Source: JACVRW01 sp963728155 (lineage in GTDB: Bacteria > Actinomycetota > Thermoleophilia > Solirubrobacterales > Thermoleophilaceae). Taken from it: DNA of 64,000 nt. The position numbers and the translations under genes were made by a program. The stretch spans positions 106,526 through 170,525 of the forward strand of contig CAVSJF010000014.1 in assembly GCA_963728155.1 (NCBI GenBank), given 5' to 3'. A model generated the notes under the pieces. That model searched no databases, was not told the origin of the DNA, and saw nothing but the letters and a program-made list of their open reading frames with translations. Within the stretch, counting starts at the first letter, position 1. Each line of letters begins with the position of its first letter. Shown here one piece after another: positions 1 through 9,279 of the stretch.

Positions 1-340
1 CGAAGACCCCCTCCACCTTGCGGCGGCGGGCGTCGAGCACGCGCAGGGCGCGGCGCAGGTTGGGCGCGCGCGTGAGGGCGTAGGGGGCGGTGCCGCGCAC
101 ATCGTCGGGGTTGCTCGGCAGCTCGGGGCGGTCCTCTTTCGGCGGAGCCTCTTCCTCGACCGAGTCGGAGGTGTCGGAGGCATCGGAGGCATCGGCCACC
201 GGCTCGGCGCTGTCATCGCCGCCCCCGATCGACGGGAGATCGATCGACGGCAGCTTGAGCCCGCCGCTCGCGGTGACCACCGCGACGATGGCGACGGCGG
301 CGAGCGCCACGATGAGGAGGGTTATCCGGTTGGAGGTCAT
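1..340 (-). CDS. Membrane-anchored/secreted protein, N-terminal part (cut by window edge)
   Basis: Reading leftward from an ATG at 340, the frame stays open for 113 codons to the window edge, so only the N-terminus is present. It starts MTSNRITLLIVALAAVAIVA, a hydrophobic segment (about residues 7-24) that could be a signal anchor. It is followed by a Ser/Asp/Glu-rich linker with a repeated DASD-type motif (about residues 43-65), then an Arg-rich start of a folded part (about 85-113). I do not recognise the family. It is divergent from the permease gene. The low-complexity acidic stretch comes from short direct repeats of a GGAGGCATC-like unit near 171-195. Confidence 0.6.
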   Translation of the reverse strand, partial: MTSNRITLLIVALAAVAIVAVVTASGGLKLPSIDLPSIGGGDDSAEPVADASDASDTSDSVEEEAPPKEDRPELPSNPDDVRGTAPYALTRAPNLRRALRVLDARRRKVEGVF

Positions 341-440
341 GGCCCGTGCCAGCGAGTGGCTAGACCGTTTATCGGCAGAAACTCGAGGCACCTGATCGGC
401 CAAGGTTTGGGCGAGAGCCCTCGATGGGCACTTCGCCCGC

Positions 441-1805
441 ATGGAGTCCGCTTCCCTCGACGAACGAACGGGCGAGGAGGAAACTCAGCTCAAGCGGGTC
501 ATCGGCCCGAAGGTGCTGACCGTCTTCATCATCGGCGACATCCTCGGCGCGGGTATCTACGCACTGGTCGGCGAGGTGGGGGCCGAGGTCGGCGGCGCGA
601 TCTGGACGGTGTTCCTGATCTCCTTCGTCCTCGCGTTCTTCACCGCCTTTGCCTATGCCGAGCTCGTGACCAAGTACCCGCGCGCGGCCGGGGCGGCGCT
701 CTACACCAACAAGGCGTTTCGCGCCCCGTTTCTGACCTTCGTGGTTGCCTTCGCGGTGATGTCCTCCGGGATCGCCTCGGCGAGCACGCTCGCCCGGGCC
801 TTCGCGGGCGACTACCTGACCGAGTTCGTCGACCTCCCGCTCGTGCTGGCGGCGCTGATCTTCATCGTGCTCGTGGCCGCGATCAACGCCCGGGGCATCG
901 CCGAGTCGGTCAAGCTGAACGTGGTCCTCACCGGGATCGAGGTGACCGGTCTGATCATCATCGTGGTGATCGGCGTGGCCGCGCTGGGTGAGGGCTCGGG
1001 CGACTTCTCGCGCAACTTCGAGTTCAAGGAGGGAGAGAGCGTTTTCGGCGCGCTCGTCGCGGGCACCGCCCTGGCCTTCTACGCGATGATCGGCTTCGAG
1101 GACTCGGTCAACGTCGCCGAAGAGGCCAAGCAGCCGAGCCGCAACTACCCGCGTGCGCTGTTCGGCGGTCTGGTCGTCGCCGGATTGCTCTACCTGCTGG
1201 TCACGCTGACCGCGTCATACGTGGTTCCAACCGAACAGCTCAGCGGGTCGGATGCTCCGCTGCTCGAGGTGGTGGAGGTGGGGCCGCTCGGAATTCCCAC
1301 CAAGCTGTTCGCCTTCATCGCCCTGATGGCGGTGTCCAACAGCGCGCTGATCAACATGATCATGGCCTCGCGCATCGTGTACGGGATGGCCGAGCAGGGG
1401 ATCGTCTCCCGCCTGTTCGCACGCGTGCTTCCCGAGCGTCGCACGCCCATCGTGGCGATCCTCTTCACAACGCTGATCGCCGCCGTGCTGATCACCACCG
1501 GAGACCTGGCCACCCTGGCCGATACCACCGTGGTGCTCCTGCTCTCGGTGTTCACGATCGTGAACATCTCCGTGCTGGTGCTGCGCAGTGACGAGGTGCA
1601 GCACGAGCATTTCACCGCGCCCTCGGTCTTCCCCGTGATCGGAGGCATCGTGGCCGTGGCCCTGATCCTCCACACGGCGCTCGACGACTTCTCGACCGTG
1701 CTCCGCGCGCTCGCGCTGATTGCGCTCGGTGCCCTGCTCTGGGTGGTGAACCGGCTGTTCGAAGGGCCACACGACGAGGTCGAGGCCGAGCGCCTGCGCG
1801 GGTAG
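441..1805 (+). CDS. APC-family amino acid permease
   Basis: A 454-residue protein with about 12 hydrophobic segments, the usual size and topology of amino acid-polyamine-organocation transporters. The family signature GAGIY is at residues 36-40 in the first membrane segment, and a conserved GFED-type motif lies in the middle part (FYAMIGFEDSVNVAEE region), as in many APC permeases. It probably imports an amino acid or amine with a cation. The substrate cannot be read from sequence. A start further upstream in the same frame lacks support. The next gene starts 18 bases after the stop but has its own promoter-like hexamer, so the two need not be co-transcribed. Confidence 0.85.
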   Translation: MESASLDERTGEEETQLKRVIGPKVLTVFIIGDILGAGIYALVGEVGAEVGGAIWTVFLISFVLAFFTAFAYAELVTKYPRAAGAALYTNKAFRAPFLTFVVAFAVMSSGIASASTLARAFAGDYLTEFVDLPLVLAALIFIVLVAAINARGIAESVKLNVVLTGIEVTGLIIIVVIGVAALGEGSGDFSRNFEFKEGESVFGALVAGTALAFYAMIGFEDSVNVAEEAKQPSRNYPRALFGGLVVAGLLYLLVTLTASYVVPTEQLSGSDAPLLEVVEVGPLGIPTKLFAFIALMAVSNSALINMIMASRIVYGMAEQGIVSRLFARVLPERRTPIVAILFTTLIAAVLITTGDLATLADTTVVLLLSVFTIVNISVLVLRSDEVQHEHFTAPSVFPVIGGIVAVALILHTALDDFSTVLRALALIALGALLWVVNRLFEGPHDEVEAERLRG

Positions 1806-1808
1806 TTG

Positions 1809-1814
1809 TAGTCT
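1809..1814 (+). promoter_or_regulatory. Promoter -10-like TAGTCT, 8 bases before the VOC gene start
   Basis: TANNNT hexamer with an 8-base spacer to the ATG and no Shine-Dalgarno, consistent with a leaderless transcript. The experimental start site is not known. Confidence 0.45.
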
Positions 1815-1822
1815 CGCCGGCC

Positions 1823-2590
1823 ATGGGCGAACGCACTAGCCATCCACCGGGAACCATCAGCTGGAGCGATCTCGGGACCACCGATCCCGAGGCGGCCAAG
1901 GCCTTCTACAACGGCCTGTTTGGCTGGGAGCCGGACGACAGGCCGATCCCCGACGGGGGCGCCTACACCATGCTGCTGAAGGGCGGCAAGGAGGCCGCCG
2001 CCCTGTCCGCCGCCCAGGAGGGCATGCCGGCGGCCTGGAACACCTACGTGACGGTGCAGAGCGCGGACGACGCGGCTGCCAAGGCCGCCGAGCTCGGGGG
2101 CACGGTCCTAGCCGAGCCCTTCGACGTGATGGAGGCGGGGCGCATGGCGGTGATCCAGGATCCGATGGGCGCCGTCTTCTGCCTGTGGGAGCCCAACGAG
2201 AGCATCGGCGCGGAGATCGTGAACGCTCCCGGAGCCCTCACGCTGAGCCAGCTCAACACCGGCGATCCCGAGGGCGCCGCCGAGTTCTACTCGGCGCTGT
2301 TCGGCTGGACCAGCACCCCCCAGGAGGGGGGCGACATCCCCTACTGGGGCTTCGAGAACGACGGCCGGCTGGCCGGCGGCATGATGCTCCTGCCCGAGGA
2401 GATGGGAGCCCCGCCTCACTGGCTGAACTACTTCGGAATCGAGAACGTCGACGACGCGGCCGGGCGCATCGACGAGTCGGGCGGCGAGATCCTGGTGCCT
2501 CCCAACGACGTGCCGGGCGGCAGGATCCTCGTGGCGGCGGATCCTCAGGGAGCGATCTTCGGTCTCTTCACCGGTAGCTACGACGATTAG
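1823..2590 (+). CDS. VOC family protein with two glyoxalase-like domains
   Basis: 255 residues made of two similar vicinal-oxygen-chelate domains, about residues 8-125 and 133-252. Each begins with a match to the family pattern of beta strand then D-P-E-(A/G)-A-x-x-FY-x-x-LFGW. Proteins of this layout resemble bleomycin-resistance/glyoxalase-like proteins, hydroxylases or dioxygenase-like enzymes of actinobacteria. The real substrate is unknown. The ATG is preceded at 8 bases by TAGTCT and has no Shine-Dalgarno sequence. The following gene starts on the base after this stop codon, so the two are surely co-transcribed. Confidence 0.85.
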   Translation: MGERTSHPPGTISWSDLGTTDPEAAKAFYNGLFGWEPDDRPIPDGGAYTMLLKGGKEAAALSAAQEGMPAAWNTYVTVQSADDAAAKAAELGGTVLAEPFDVMEAGRMAVIQDPMGAVFCLWEPNESIGAEIVNAPGALTLSQLNTGDPEGAAEFYSALFGWTSTPQEGGDIPYWGFENDGRLAGGMMLLPEEMGAPPHWLNYFGIENVDDAAGRIDESGGEILVPPNDVPGGRILVAADPQGAIFGLFTGSYDD

Positions 2591-3424
2591 ATGGAGATAG
2601 CGCTCGCGCTCGTCGCGGCGCTGCTGTTCGCGCTCGGCACCGTCCTCCAGAGCCAGGTCGCCGCTCAGGCCACCGAGGAGGAGTCGCGCAGCGCGAAGTT
2701 CCTCGTGGCCCTGGCCCACGAGCCGCGCTGGCTGGCGGGGATCGTGGCCCTCGGCCTCGGCTTCGCCGCCCAGGCGTGGGCGCTGGGGATCGGGCGACTG
2801 GTGGTGGTGCAACCGATCTTGGCCACCGCCGTGGTCTTCACGCTGCCCCTGGGGGCCAAGCTCGCCGGCAGGCGGATCTCCGTGCGCCAGATCGTCGCGG
2901 CGACAGCACTCGCCGCCGGGCTCGGCGCCTTCCTCGTCATCTCCAACCCCACCGGCGGGGTCGACAACGCCAGCGCGGCCGGATGGATCGGTTCCTTCGT
3001 GGTGTGCGGCGGCCTGGCGGCGTTGCTGGTGGGCCTCTCGGCGGGACGCCCGCCGGTGCACCGGGCCGCTCTCATGGGCACGGCCGCGGGGATCCTGTTC
3101 GCGCTGGCGGCGGCGCTGACCAAGGCCACGGTCGACGAGTTCGACAATGGTCTGCTGGGCCCATTGAAGACCTGGCACCTCTACGCCCTCGTGGTCGTGG
3201 GCTGGGTGGGGATGACCATCAGCCAGCGGTCGCTGCAGGTCGGCGCGCTGGCCCCGGCGGTGGCCACCCAGATGGCCCTCGACCCGATCGCCAGCGTGGC
3301 CCTGGGCGTGCTGGCCTTCGAGGAGAGCATCCACGAGACCGCCGGCCTGGCCGTGCTCTCGGCGGTTGCCTTTGCGGTGATGCTCGCCGGGCTCGTGGTG
3401 CTCGCCCTGTCGCAGAAGGACTAG
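2591..3424 (+). CDS. DMT/EamA-like multi-spanning membrane protein
   Basis: 277 residues with nine or ten hydrophobic helices and little else, arranged as two repeated halves as in drug/metabolite transporter (EamA-like) proteins. Short loops carry the charged residues. The second half has a QMALDPIASVALG segment and a following FEESI motif, commonly seen in this group. It begins immediately after the stop of the VOC gene (TAG-ATG), which implies translational coupling. The transported compound is unknown; the VOC neighbour hints at a detoxification or metabolite-export role, which is inference only. Confidence 0.75.
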   Translation: MEIALALVAALLFALGTVLQSQVAAQATEEESRSAKFLVALAHEPRWLAGIVALGLGFAAQAWALGIGRLVVVQPILATAVVFTLPLGAKLAGRRISVRQIVAATALAAGLGAFLVISNPTGGVDNASAAGWIGSFVVCGGLAALLVGLSAGRPPVHRAALMGTAAGILFALAAALTKATVDEFDNGLLGPLKTWHLYALVVVGWVGMTISQRSLQVGALAPAVATQMALDPIASVALGVLAFEESIHETAGLAVLSAVAFAVMLAGLVVLALSQKD

Positions 3425-3427
3425 CGT
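3422..3427 (+). promoter_or_regulatory. Promoter -10-like TAGCGT, 10 bases before the hydrolase start
   Basis: The TAG is also the stop codon of the upstream gene, so the match could be chance. An AGGAG sits between it and the GTG. Confidence 0.3.
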
Positions 3428-3437
3428 TCGCCAGGAG

Positions 3438-4460
3438 GTGAGAGCAGCGATCGTGGTCGCCCTGGCGGTGTTCGTACTCAGCGGCACCGCCGCCGCGCAG
3501 GCCGGTGCCGCGCAGGTGCGCAGCTACGGCCTGGGCCGCGTGCTGCTCCCCGATCCGGGTGCCAAGGGGCCGTTGCCCACGCGATTGGCGGGGGTGATCG
3601 GCGCGCCCGCCGGAGCCGGCCCCCATCCGGTCGTGCTGGTGCTGCACGGACGCCACGGAACCGGCTGTCCCACCGATCGCTTCGACACCCCGTCGTGGCC
3701 CTGCTTTCGCCGCGAGCAGCCCAACGCCCAGGGGCTGCGACACGTAATTGCGAGCCTCGCCCGACGCGGCTTCGTGTCCCTCGCCCCCGACCTCAACGCG
3801 GCCTTCACCGACGGTTGGGGAGAGCCCGACGACCGCCGTCGCTGGCCCCGGCTCGTCCGCCGCACGCTGGCGGAGCTGGGGGAGGAGGCGCTATCGGGAG
3901 GAGGCCGCTTCGGCCTGCGCTTGCACGGCCGGGTGGACATGAGCCGGCTCGGGTTGCTCGGGCACTCGCTCAGCGGCCTGCGCGCGCTGCGGGCGGCGCG
4001 CCGCCGCGACGCCCGCGCCCTGTTCCTGCTCGCTCCCGTGGCGAGCCGCCTGGCCGTGCCCGACGTGCCGCTGGCCGTGGCCGTGGGCACGTGCGACGGA
4101 GACACGGGCGACGAGGGACAGGTCTACTTCGAGCGCGCGCGGCGCACCGCCGCGCGGCGCAGCGCGGCCTTCCTGGTCACCATCGAGCGAGCCAACCACA
4201 ACTTCTACAACCGAACGCTGTCCCGCCTCGCGTCCGACGACGCCGTGGGGCAGTTCGGATGCCGCCCCCGCCGCCGCCCGGCCGCGGGCGAGCAGCAGCG
4301 CTGGATCGCCGGTGCGGCCGCCGACTTCTTCGCCTCCACGATGCGCGGTGCGCGCCGCCCGGCCTGGCTGCGCCTGGGGGCGCGGCCGCCGAGGCGGACG
4401 TACGGGCTCAGCGTGGTGGTGCGTCGTACGGCGCGTCGCGCTGCCGCACCGCCTCCTTGA
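3438..4460 (+). CDS. Secreted alpha/beta hydrolase
   Basis: 340 residues with an N-terminal signal peptide (hydrophobic core about 4-17, ending in an Ala-rich cleavage region near residues 18-25). A beta strand and HGRHGTG loop (about 70-76) supply an oxyanion-type turn. The nucleophile elbow reads GHSLS with Ser177, the last position Ser instead of Gly. Plausible acid and base residues are Asp220/222 and His254 (RANHNF). This fits a dienelactone-hydrolase/chlorophyllase-like fold; the substrate is unknown. The GTG start abuts an AGGAG sequence (spacing zero) but has TAGCGT ten bases upstream. The 3' end overlaps the convergent crotonase gene by 53 bases. Confidence 0.75.
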   Translation: MRAAIVVALAVFVLSGTAAAQAGAAQVRSYGLGRVLLPDPGAKGPLPTRLAGVIGAPAGAGPHPVVLVLHGRHGTGCPTDRFDTPSWPCFRREQPNAQGLRHVIASLARRGFVSLAPDLNAAFTDGWGEPDDRRRWPRLVRRTLAELGEEALSGGGRFGLRLHGRVDMSRLGLLGHSLSGLRALRAARRRDARALFLLAPVASRLAVPDVPLAVAVGTCDGDTGDEGQVYFERARRTAARRSAAFLVTIERANHNFYNRTLSRLASDDAVGQFGCRPRRRPAAGEQQRWIAGAAADFFASTMRGARRPAWLRLGARPPRRTYGLSVVVRRTARRAAAPPP

Positions 4461-5238
4461 AGCCGGCCTCGGCGGCGCGGCGCGCGAACTCGTAGCCCTC
4501 CGGGGTGTGTCGCGCCACGCCGTCGAAGAACACGCCGAGCGTTTGGGTGGCGTGCAGGCCCTGGCTGTGGAGCGTCTGGTTGACGAGCAGCTTCATCATC
4601 ACGAGCTGGTTGACCGGCGTGAGGGCCACGCGCTCGAGCAGCGCCTCGAAGCGCTCGTCGAGCTCGGCGGCCGGCGCCGACTCGACCGCCAGCCCCCATT
4701 CGAACGCCGTCCGGCCATCGATGAGGTCGCCGGTGAAGAGCAGGCGCTTGGCCCGCTGGTCGCCGACGCGAAACGCCCACAGCGCCGACGTGGGCACTCC
4801 CCACACGCGGGCCGGCGGGTAGCCGATGCGGGCGTCGTCGGCGATCACCAGAAGGTCGGAGCAGAGGGCCATGTCCGTGCCCCCGGCCACGCAGAACCCG
4901 TGCACCTTGCACAGCACCGGCTTGTCGGACTCGAACAGGCTCATGAATCCGCGCAGGTTGCGGCTCATCATCTGCCAGTCGAGCACGGGATCCCAGGGCT
5001 GCGCGGGGTCGTGGTTGGGAATCTCGCCCTCCGCGAACTCGACCAGGTCGTAGCCGCCGCAGAAGCCCTTTCCCGCTCCCGCCAGGGCGATCACGTGGAC
5101 ATCCGGATCGAGGTTGGCCCGCTCGACGCACTCCGCCAGCTCGCGCGGCGTGTCCAACGTGATCGCGTTGCCGCGCTCCGGGCGATTGAGGGTGATGCGG
5201 GCGATCCGCCCGTCGACCTGGTAGGCGAGCGTGTCCAT
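4408..5238 (-). CDS. Enoyl-CoA hydratase/crotonase family protein
   Basis: 276 residues with a full crotonase fold. An oxyanion-hole region is near residues 56-65 (GKGFCGGYDL) and the second signature near 117-125 (VAGGTDMAL). In classical hydratases this second block has Glu (GCEL) and a later QPE motif; here they read T-D and Y-P-P-A. One catalytic Glu is therefore replaced by Asp and the other seems missing, so a plain hydratase reaction is doubtful. The gene follows the acyl-CoA dehydrogenase almost without gap and is probably the last gene of the minus-strand operon starting at 9224. Confidence 0.85.
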   Translation of the reverse strand: MDTLAYQVDGRIARITLNRPERGNAITLDTPRELAECVERANLDPDVHVIALAGAGKGFCGGYDLVEFAEGEIPNHDPAQPWDPVLDWQMMSRNLRGFMSLFESDKPVLCKVHGFCVAGGTDMALCSDLLVIADDARIGYPPARVWGVPTSALWAFRVGDQRAKRLLFTGDLIDGRTAFEWGLAVESAPAAELDERFEALLERVALTPVNQLVMMKLLVNQTLHSQGLHATQTLGVFFDGVARHTPEGYEFARRAAEAGFKEAVRQRDAPYDAPPR

Positions 5239-5239
5239 G

Positions 5240-6815
5240 CCGGCCAGCGCGCCCGTCCACGATCGCCCGGCGCGTCCATTCCCGCCGGCAGCGTGCCGAT
5301 ACGCGCCCGCCGTCGCCCAGCCGGCCGGCGCAGAAGGCGTCGGCCACCGCCGGCCGGCGCGTGGCGAACCAGCAGGATGGCCTGGAGCGCGAGGCCAGGT
5401 CCTCGACGAGTGCGGCGGCGCCTCGAACTCGTCGGTCGGCGAGCCGGCGAGCGGCCGCAGCGTCGAGCGAGTGCGCGTCGAGCAGCGCGTTGGCGCCGCG
5501 GCCGAGCTCGCACTCGGCCATGAACGCGGGCAGCCCCTCGGGCTCCTTGACCATCGCGCGGAGCACGTCGAGGGCGGCCACGTTGCCCGAGCCCTCCCAG
5601 ATCGAGTTGAGCGGCGAGTCGCGCAGCAGACGCGGCATCCCGGACTCCTCGACGTAGCCGTTGCCGCCCAGGCACTCGAGCGCCTCGACGGCGTGGGGGG
5701 CCGCGCGCTTGGCGACCCAGTACTTCATCACCGCGGTGGCGAACCGGCGGAACGGGCGGAGTTCGTCCTCGTCGTAGGCGCGCGCGATGCGCATGGCCGC
5801 CGCGGTGGCCGCCTCGGACTCGACGGCCAGGTCGGCGATCACGTTCTGCATCGCGGGCTGCTCGGCCAGCAGCTTTCCGAAGGCGCTGCGGTGGCGGGCG
5901 TGGTGCAGCGCGTGGGTCACCCCAGCGCATCGACGCCGCCGACCCGATCAGGCAGTCGAGCCGGGTGTGGTTGACCATGCGGATGATCGTGGCCACGCCC
6001 CGGCCCTCCTCGCCCACCAGCCGGCCGCGCACGCCCTGGAACTCGACCTCGCTGGAGGGCAGCGAGCGGGTGCCGAGCTTGTCCTTGAGCCGCTGGATGC
6101 GAAAGCCGGGGTCGCGTCCCTCGATCAGGAAGCACGAGAGCCCGGCGGAGGCCTGGGCCAGGGTCAGGAACACGTCGCACGGCGGATAGGAGCAGAACCA
6201 CTTGTGGCCGGTGATCTCGTAGGCGCCGTCGCCCGCCGCCTCGGCGCGGGTGGTGTTGGCCCGCACGTCCGAACCGCCCTGCTTCTCGGTCATCGCCATC
6301 CCGGCGAGCGCGCCGCCGGGGTAGGTGGGACGGGTCAGGAGCGGCTCCCACATCTCGGCCAGGTCGGGCTCGGTGCGCAGCGCGGGGATGGCCGAGTAGG
6401 TCATCGACACCGGGCACATCACGCCGGCGTTGACCTGGCTCCAGACGAAGAAGGCGCCGGCGCGCACCACGTGCGCTCCGGGCCGGGGATCACGCCAAGG
6501 AAGGGAGTGCAGCTCGCGCTCGACGGCCTGGCGCAGCAGCCAGTGCCACGACGGGTCGAGGTCGACCTGGTCGATGCGGTTGCCGTAGCGGTCATGGGTG
6601 CGCAGGACGGGCTCGTTTCGCTCCGCGCGCTCGGAGTGCTCGAGCGCCTCGGCCGAGCCGGCCAGCTCGCCGGTGTCGCGCAGGCGGTCGATGCCCCAGC
6701 CGCCGCCCTCGCGCTCGAGCGCCTCGCGCAATGCGAGGTCGGCCTCGAAGGCGTTGTACGGCGCCAGCGGGGGCGGTTGGTTCGATACGTCGTGAGTGGA
6801 GGCGCCGGTGAGCAT
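5240..6815 (-). CDS. AidB-like acyl-CoA dehydrogenase, frameshifted
   Basis: The pieces together give a protein of about 525 residues. The N-terminal part (from ATG at 6815) has the acyl-CoA dehydrogenase motif MAMTEKQGGSDVRANTT and the GHKWFCS strand. The second part, in another frame after about 5930, has LECLGGNGYVEESGMPRLLRDS and SIWEGSGN, the AidB-type ending. Two or three more shifts occur near 5400, 5355 and 5310, so no natural stop can be assigned. The family is flavin-dependent; AidB-like members may act on acyl-CoAs or in alkylation response. It starts 14 bases after the flippase stop. The damage is probably sequencing error. Confidence 0.7.
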
Positions 6816-6829
6816 GCCCTCCAAGTGTC

Positions 6830-8152
6830 TCAAGCGCTGATCGCGCGCGCCAGGGCGGGGGAGGGCAGGAAGAAACGCCACGGCTTGCCCGAGATCCGCT
6901 TGTAGGCCACCAGCGTGGCCACGAACACCGTGGCGTAGGCCGCGCTCGACACCAGGGCGGCCGCCGTGACTCCTCCGGTGCCCAGGAACACGGACAGCCC
7001 GATCACCGTGACCGCCATCCCCAGCAGCTGGGTGACCGTGGCGGTGAAGGGACGCTCGGCGGCGTAGATCCCGGCGCTCAGGATCGACGATCCCGCGAAC
7101 AGGACCGCACCCGGGAGCAGGAGCAGAAGCGAGTCGGCGGCATCGCCGAAGGCCTCGCCGTACACGAACACGATCAGCGGGTGCGCCAGCAGCGCCAGCC
7201 CGGTGGCCAGCACGGCAGTCACGGCCAGGGTGGCCCACAGCGAGCCCACCACCTTGAGCGGGCCGCGTTCGGGCTCCTCCGCCGCCGCGGGAAGCACCAG
7301 GCCCGCGAAGGTGTTCGCCATCTGGTGCACGATCAGTGACACGTTGGTGGCCACCGAATAGAGCCCGACGCTGGCCGTGCTCACGAACGCGGGCAGCACG
7401 GCCACGTCGAGGCGCGCGTTCAGGTTGGCGGCGAGCGGTGTTCCCCTGGCCGCGGACGCCGTACCAGAGCGTGCGCAGGCCGAGCTGGCGGTTGAAGCGG
7501 CCCACCCCGACCTGGCGTGCGCTTCTGGCCAGGCCCACGGCCAAGAAGAGCGACGACCCTGCCGTGGCCGAGATGAGCGCGCTCTCCACGGTCAGCAGGT
7601 CGAGCGCCCACAGCACCACCAGCGCCACGGCGATCAGCGCCGGCTGGGCGAAGCGCAGCACGTTGTACACGAAGAAGTCCTGAGCTCCGAGCAACAGCCC
7701 GTAGTTGAGCTCGAGCCCTATCACCACCACGATCGTGACGAGAAACCAGCGGCCGATGGTCACCGCCTGCTCGCCGCCGGGCCCGGTGAAGATCACCGGC
7801 AGCAGCAGCTCCGCCACGCCGACGGCCAGCGCGGCCAGCGGCAGCAGCATGAGGACCCAGGTGGTGAAGAGAGCGGGGCCGTCCTCGGGGCGCCGGGCGA
7901 TGTAGTAGCTCAGGCTCTGCGCCACGCCCATGGCGAACAGGAACCCGGCGAGCTGGGACAGCGTGGTGAGCGCGACGGTCACTCCGCGTCCGCTGGGACC
8001 CAGCGCGCGTGCGGTGACCACCCCGCTGACCAGGTGGGCCGCGAGCGTGAGCGCGGAGAAGAGATAGGTGGTGACGCCGGCGCGCACCAGCCGGCGCGAG
8101 GCCAGGTTGCGGAGGCTGCCGGCCCGCCGTCCGCCGGGTCATCCGCGGACAT
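6830..8152 (-). CDS. Polysaccharide flippase (Wzx/MATE-like), frameshifted
   Basis: About 430 residues of hydrophobic helices in the pattern of MurJ/Wzx-type lipid-linked oligosaccharide flippases. The open frame from 8087 covers the first half, including the typical ARALGPSGRG motif after helix 1. The second half (from about 7440) is in another frame, ending at the TGA at 6830. A likely start is the ATG at 8152, which overlaps the stop of the upstream glycosyltransferase by 14 bases, but it needs another one-base correction near 8115. The first safely framed start is GTG 8087. It probably flips the repeat unit made by the neighbouring transferases. Confidence 0.7.
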
Positions 8153-9224
8153 CGCAGGTCTCCTCGACGATCTCCCGCATGCGCCTCTGGAAGACGGGCC
8201 GCGCGAAGCGCTGGGCGTGCTCGCGGATGTGCTCGGGATCGAAGCGGGAGAAGTCGGTGCGCAGGGCGCGCGCGAGCGCGGGTGAGTCGCCGGGGGGCAC
8301 GAGCAGCCCGGTGGAGCCCGGAACCACCGTCTCCTTCAACCCGCCCGCGTCGATTCCCACCACCGGCCGGCCGGCGGCCTGGGCCTCGACCGCGGCGATC
8401 CCGAATTCCTCGACGTTGGGCACGACGAGCGCCTGGGCCGCCGAATACAAGCGAGGCAGCTCCTGGTCGCCCACGTGGCCCAGGAAGTCGGCACGGTCTC
8501 CGTACAGCGAACGCAGGCGCGGGAGCTCCGGCCCGCCACCCACCAGCTTGAGGTGCCGTCCCGCCGCGAGGGACGCTTCGATGGCCACCTCCGCGCGCTT
8601 GTGGCGAACGAGCTCGCCCACGAAGAGGAGGTAGTCGGCCGGTTCGCCGACGGAGAACCGATCGACGTCGACCGGGGGATGCACCACCACTGAATCCCGG
8701 CCCCAGAACCGTTGAATGCGAAGGCGGGTTATCTGCGCGTTGGCCACGTAGCGGTCGACCATGCGGGCCGCGCGGCGGTCGAAGGCGCGGTGGCGGCGCA
8801 GGAGCAGCGCCAGGACTCCCTGCAGCGGGGCCGGCACCTCGCCGAGCGCTCTGACCTGCTCGTGCCAGGCGTAGCGGAATGGCGAGTGGCAGTAACACAC
8901 ATGGGCCGCACCGGGCGGGGGGCGGACGCCGTGGACGAACGCGCTGCTGCTGGAGACGATGCAGTCGAACCCGTCGAGGGGAAGGCGCCGCGTCGCGGTC
9001 TGCAGCAGCGGCAGCAGGCGGCGGAAGTTTCCCTGCCGTACACCCAGGCGGCTCAGGGGCGAGACGGTGACCGGGTGGCCCGCGAAGCGCCCGCCGGTGG
9101 CAGCCTCGTCGTAGAACATCGTCACGATCGGCGCGTCGGGCCAGATGTCGCTCATCGCGGCGAAGGTCCGTTCGGCTCCGCGCAGGGTCAGCAGGTAGTC
9201 GTGGACTAGAGCGAGCCGGGCCAT
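8139..9224 (-). CDS. Glycosyltransferase family 4
   Basis: 361 residues with a GT-B, family 4 layout. The N-terminal domain starts with VHDYLLTLRGAER, and has a CYCHSPFRYAWH motif near 115 found in a subgroup of actinobacterial exopolysaccharide transferases. The C-terminal domain has PPVDVDRF, the donor-binding FVGELVRHKR segment, and the EFGIAAVEAQAAGRPVV block carrying the conserved E-x7-E pair. It is a cytoplasmic retaining transferase adding a sugar to the lipid-linked unit; the sugar is unknown. It heads the minus-strand operon into flippase, AidB-like and crotonase genes, with TATCCT eleven bases before the ATG. Confidence 0.88.
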   Translation of the reverse strand: MARLALVHDYLLTLRGAERTFAAMSDIWPDAPIVTMFYDEAATGGRFAGHPVTVSPLSRLGVRQGNFRRLLPLLQTATRRLPLDGFDCIVSSSSAFVHGVRPPPGAAHVCYCHSPFRYAWHEQVRALGEVPAPLQGVLALLLRRHRAFDRRAARMVDRYVANAQITRLRIQRFWGRDSVVVHPPVDVDRFSVGEPADYLLFVGELVRHKRAEVAIEASLAAGRHLKLVGGGPELPRLRSLYGDRADFLGHVGDQELPRLYSAAQALVVPNVEEFGIAAVEAQAAGRPVVGIDAGGLKETVVPGSTGLLVPPGDSPALARALRTDFSRFDPEHIREHAQRFARPVFQRRMREIVEETCDVRG

Positions 9225-9235
9225 GCGAGGTGGTG

Positions 9236-9241
9236 AGGATA
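9236..9241 (-). promoter_or_regulatory. Promoter -10-like TATCCT, 11 bases before the GT4 operon start
   Basis: Read on the minus strand; heads the GT4-flippase-AidB-crotonase operon. No Shine-Dalgarno is visible. Confidence 0.4.
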
Positions 9242-9279
9242 CGGGTGGCGAATCGAGCTCTCCTGACGATCACCGGGGT

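Noticed and set aside
171..195. GGAGGCATC-like direct repeats as a repeat element
   Set aside because: They encode an in-frame Ser/Asp-rich linker of the partial gene and are too few to be a separate element.
2108..3487. Long minus-strand open frame under the VOC and DMT genes
   Set aside because: Its composition is low-complexity Arg/His/Gln-rich, typical of an antisense frame in GC-rich coding DNA; the plus-strand genes have clear family motifs.
5361..6905. Plus-strand frames over the acyl-CoA dehydrogenase
   Set aside because: Composition and lack of motifs show they are shadows of the damaged minus-strand gene.
5091..8087. One 998-residue protein joining flippase and acyl-CoA dehydrogenase parts
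   Set aside because: Motifs of two unrelated families with separate starts and stops in other frames; the long frame is a product of frameshifts, not a fusion.
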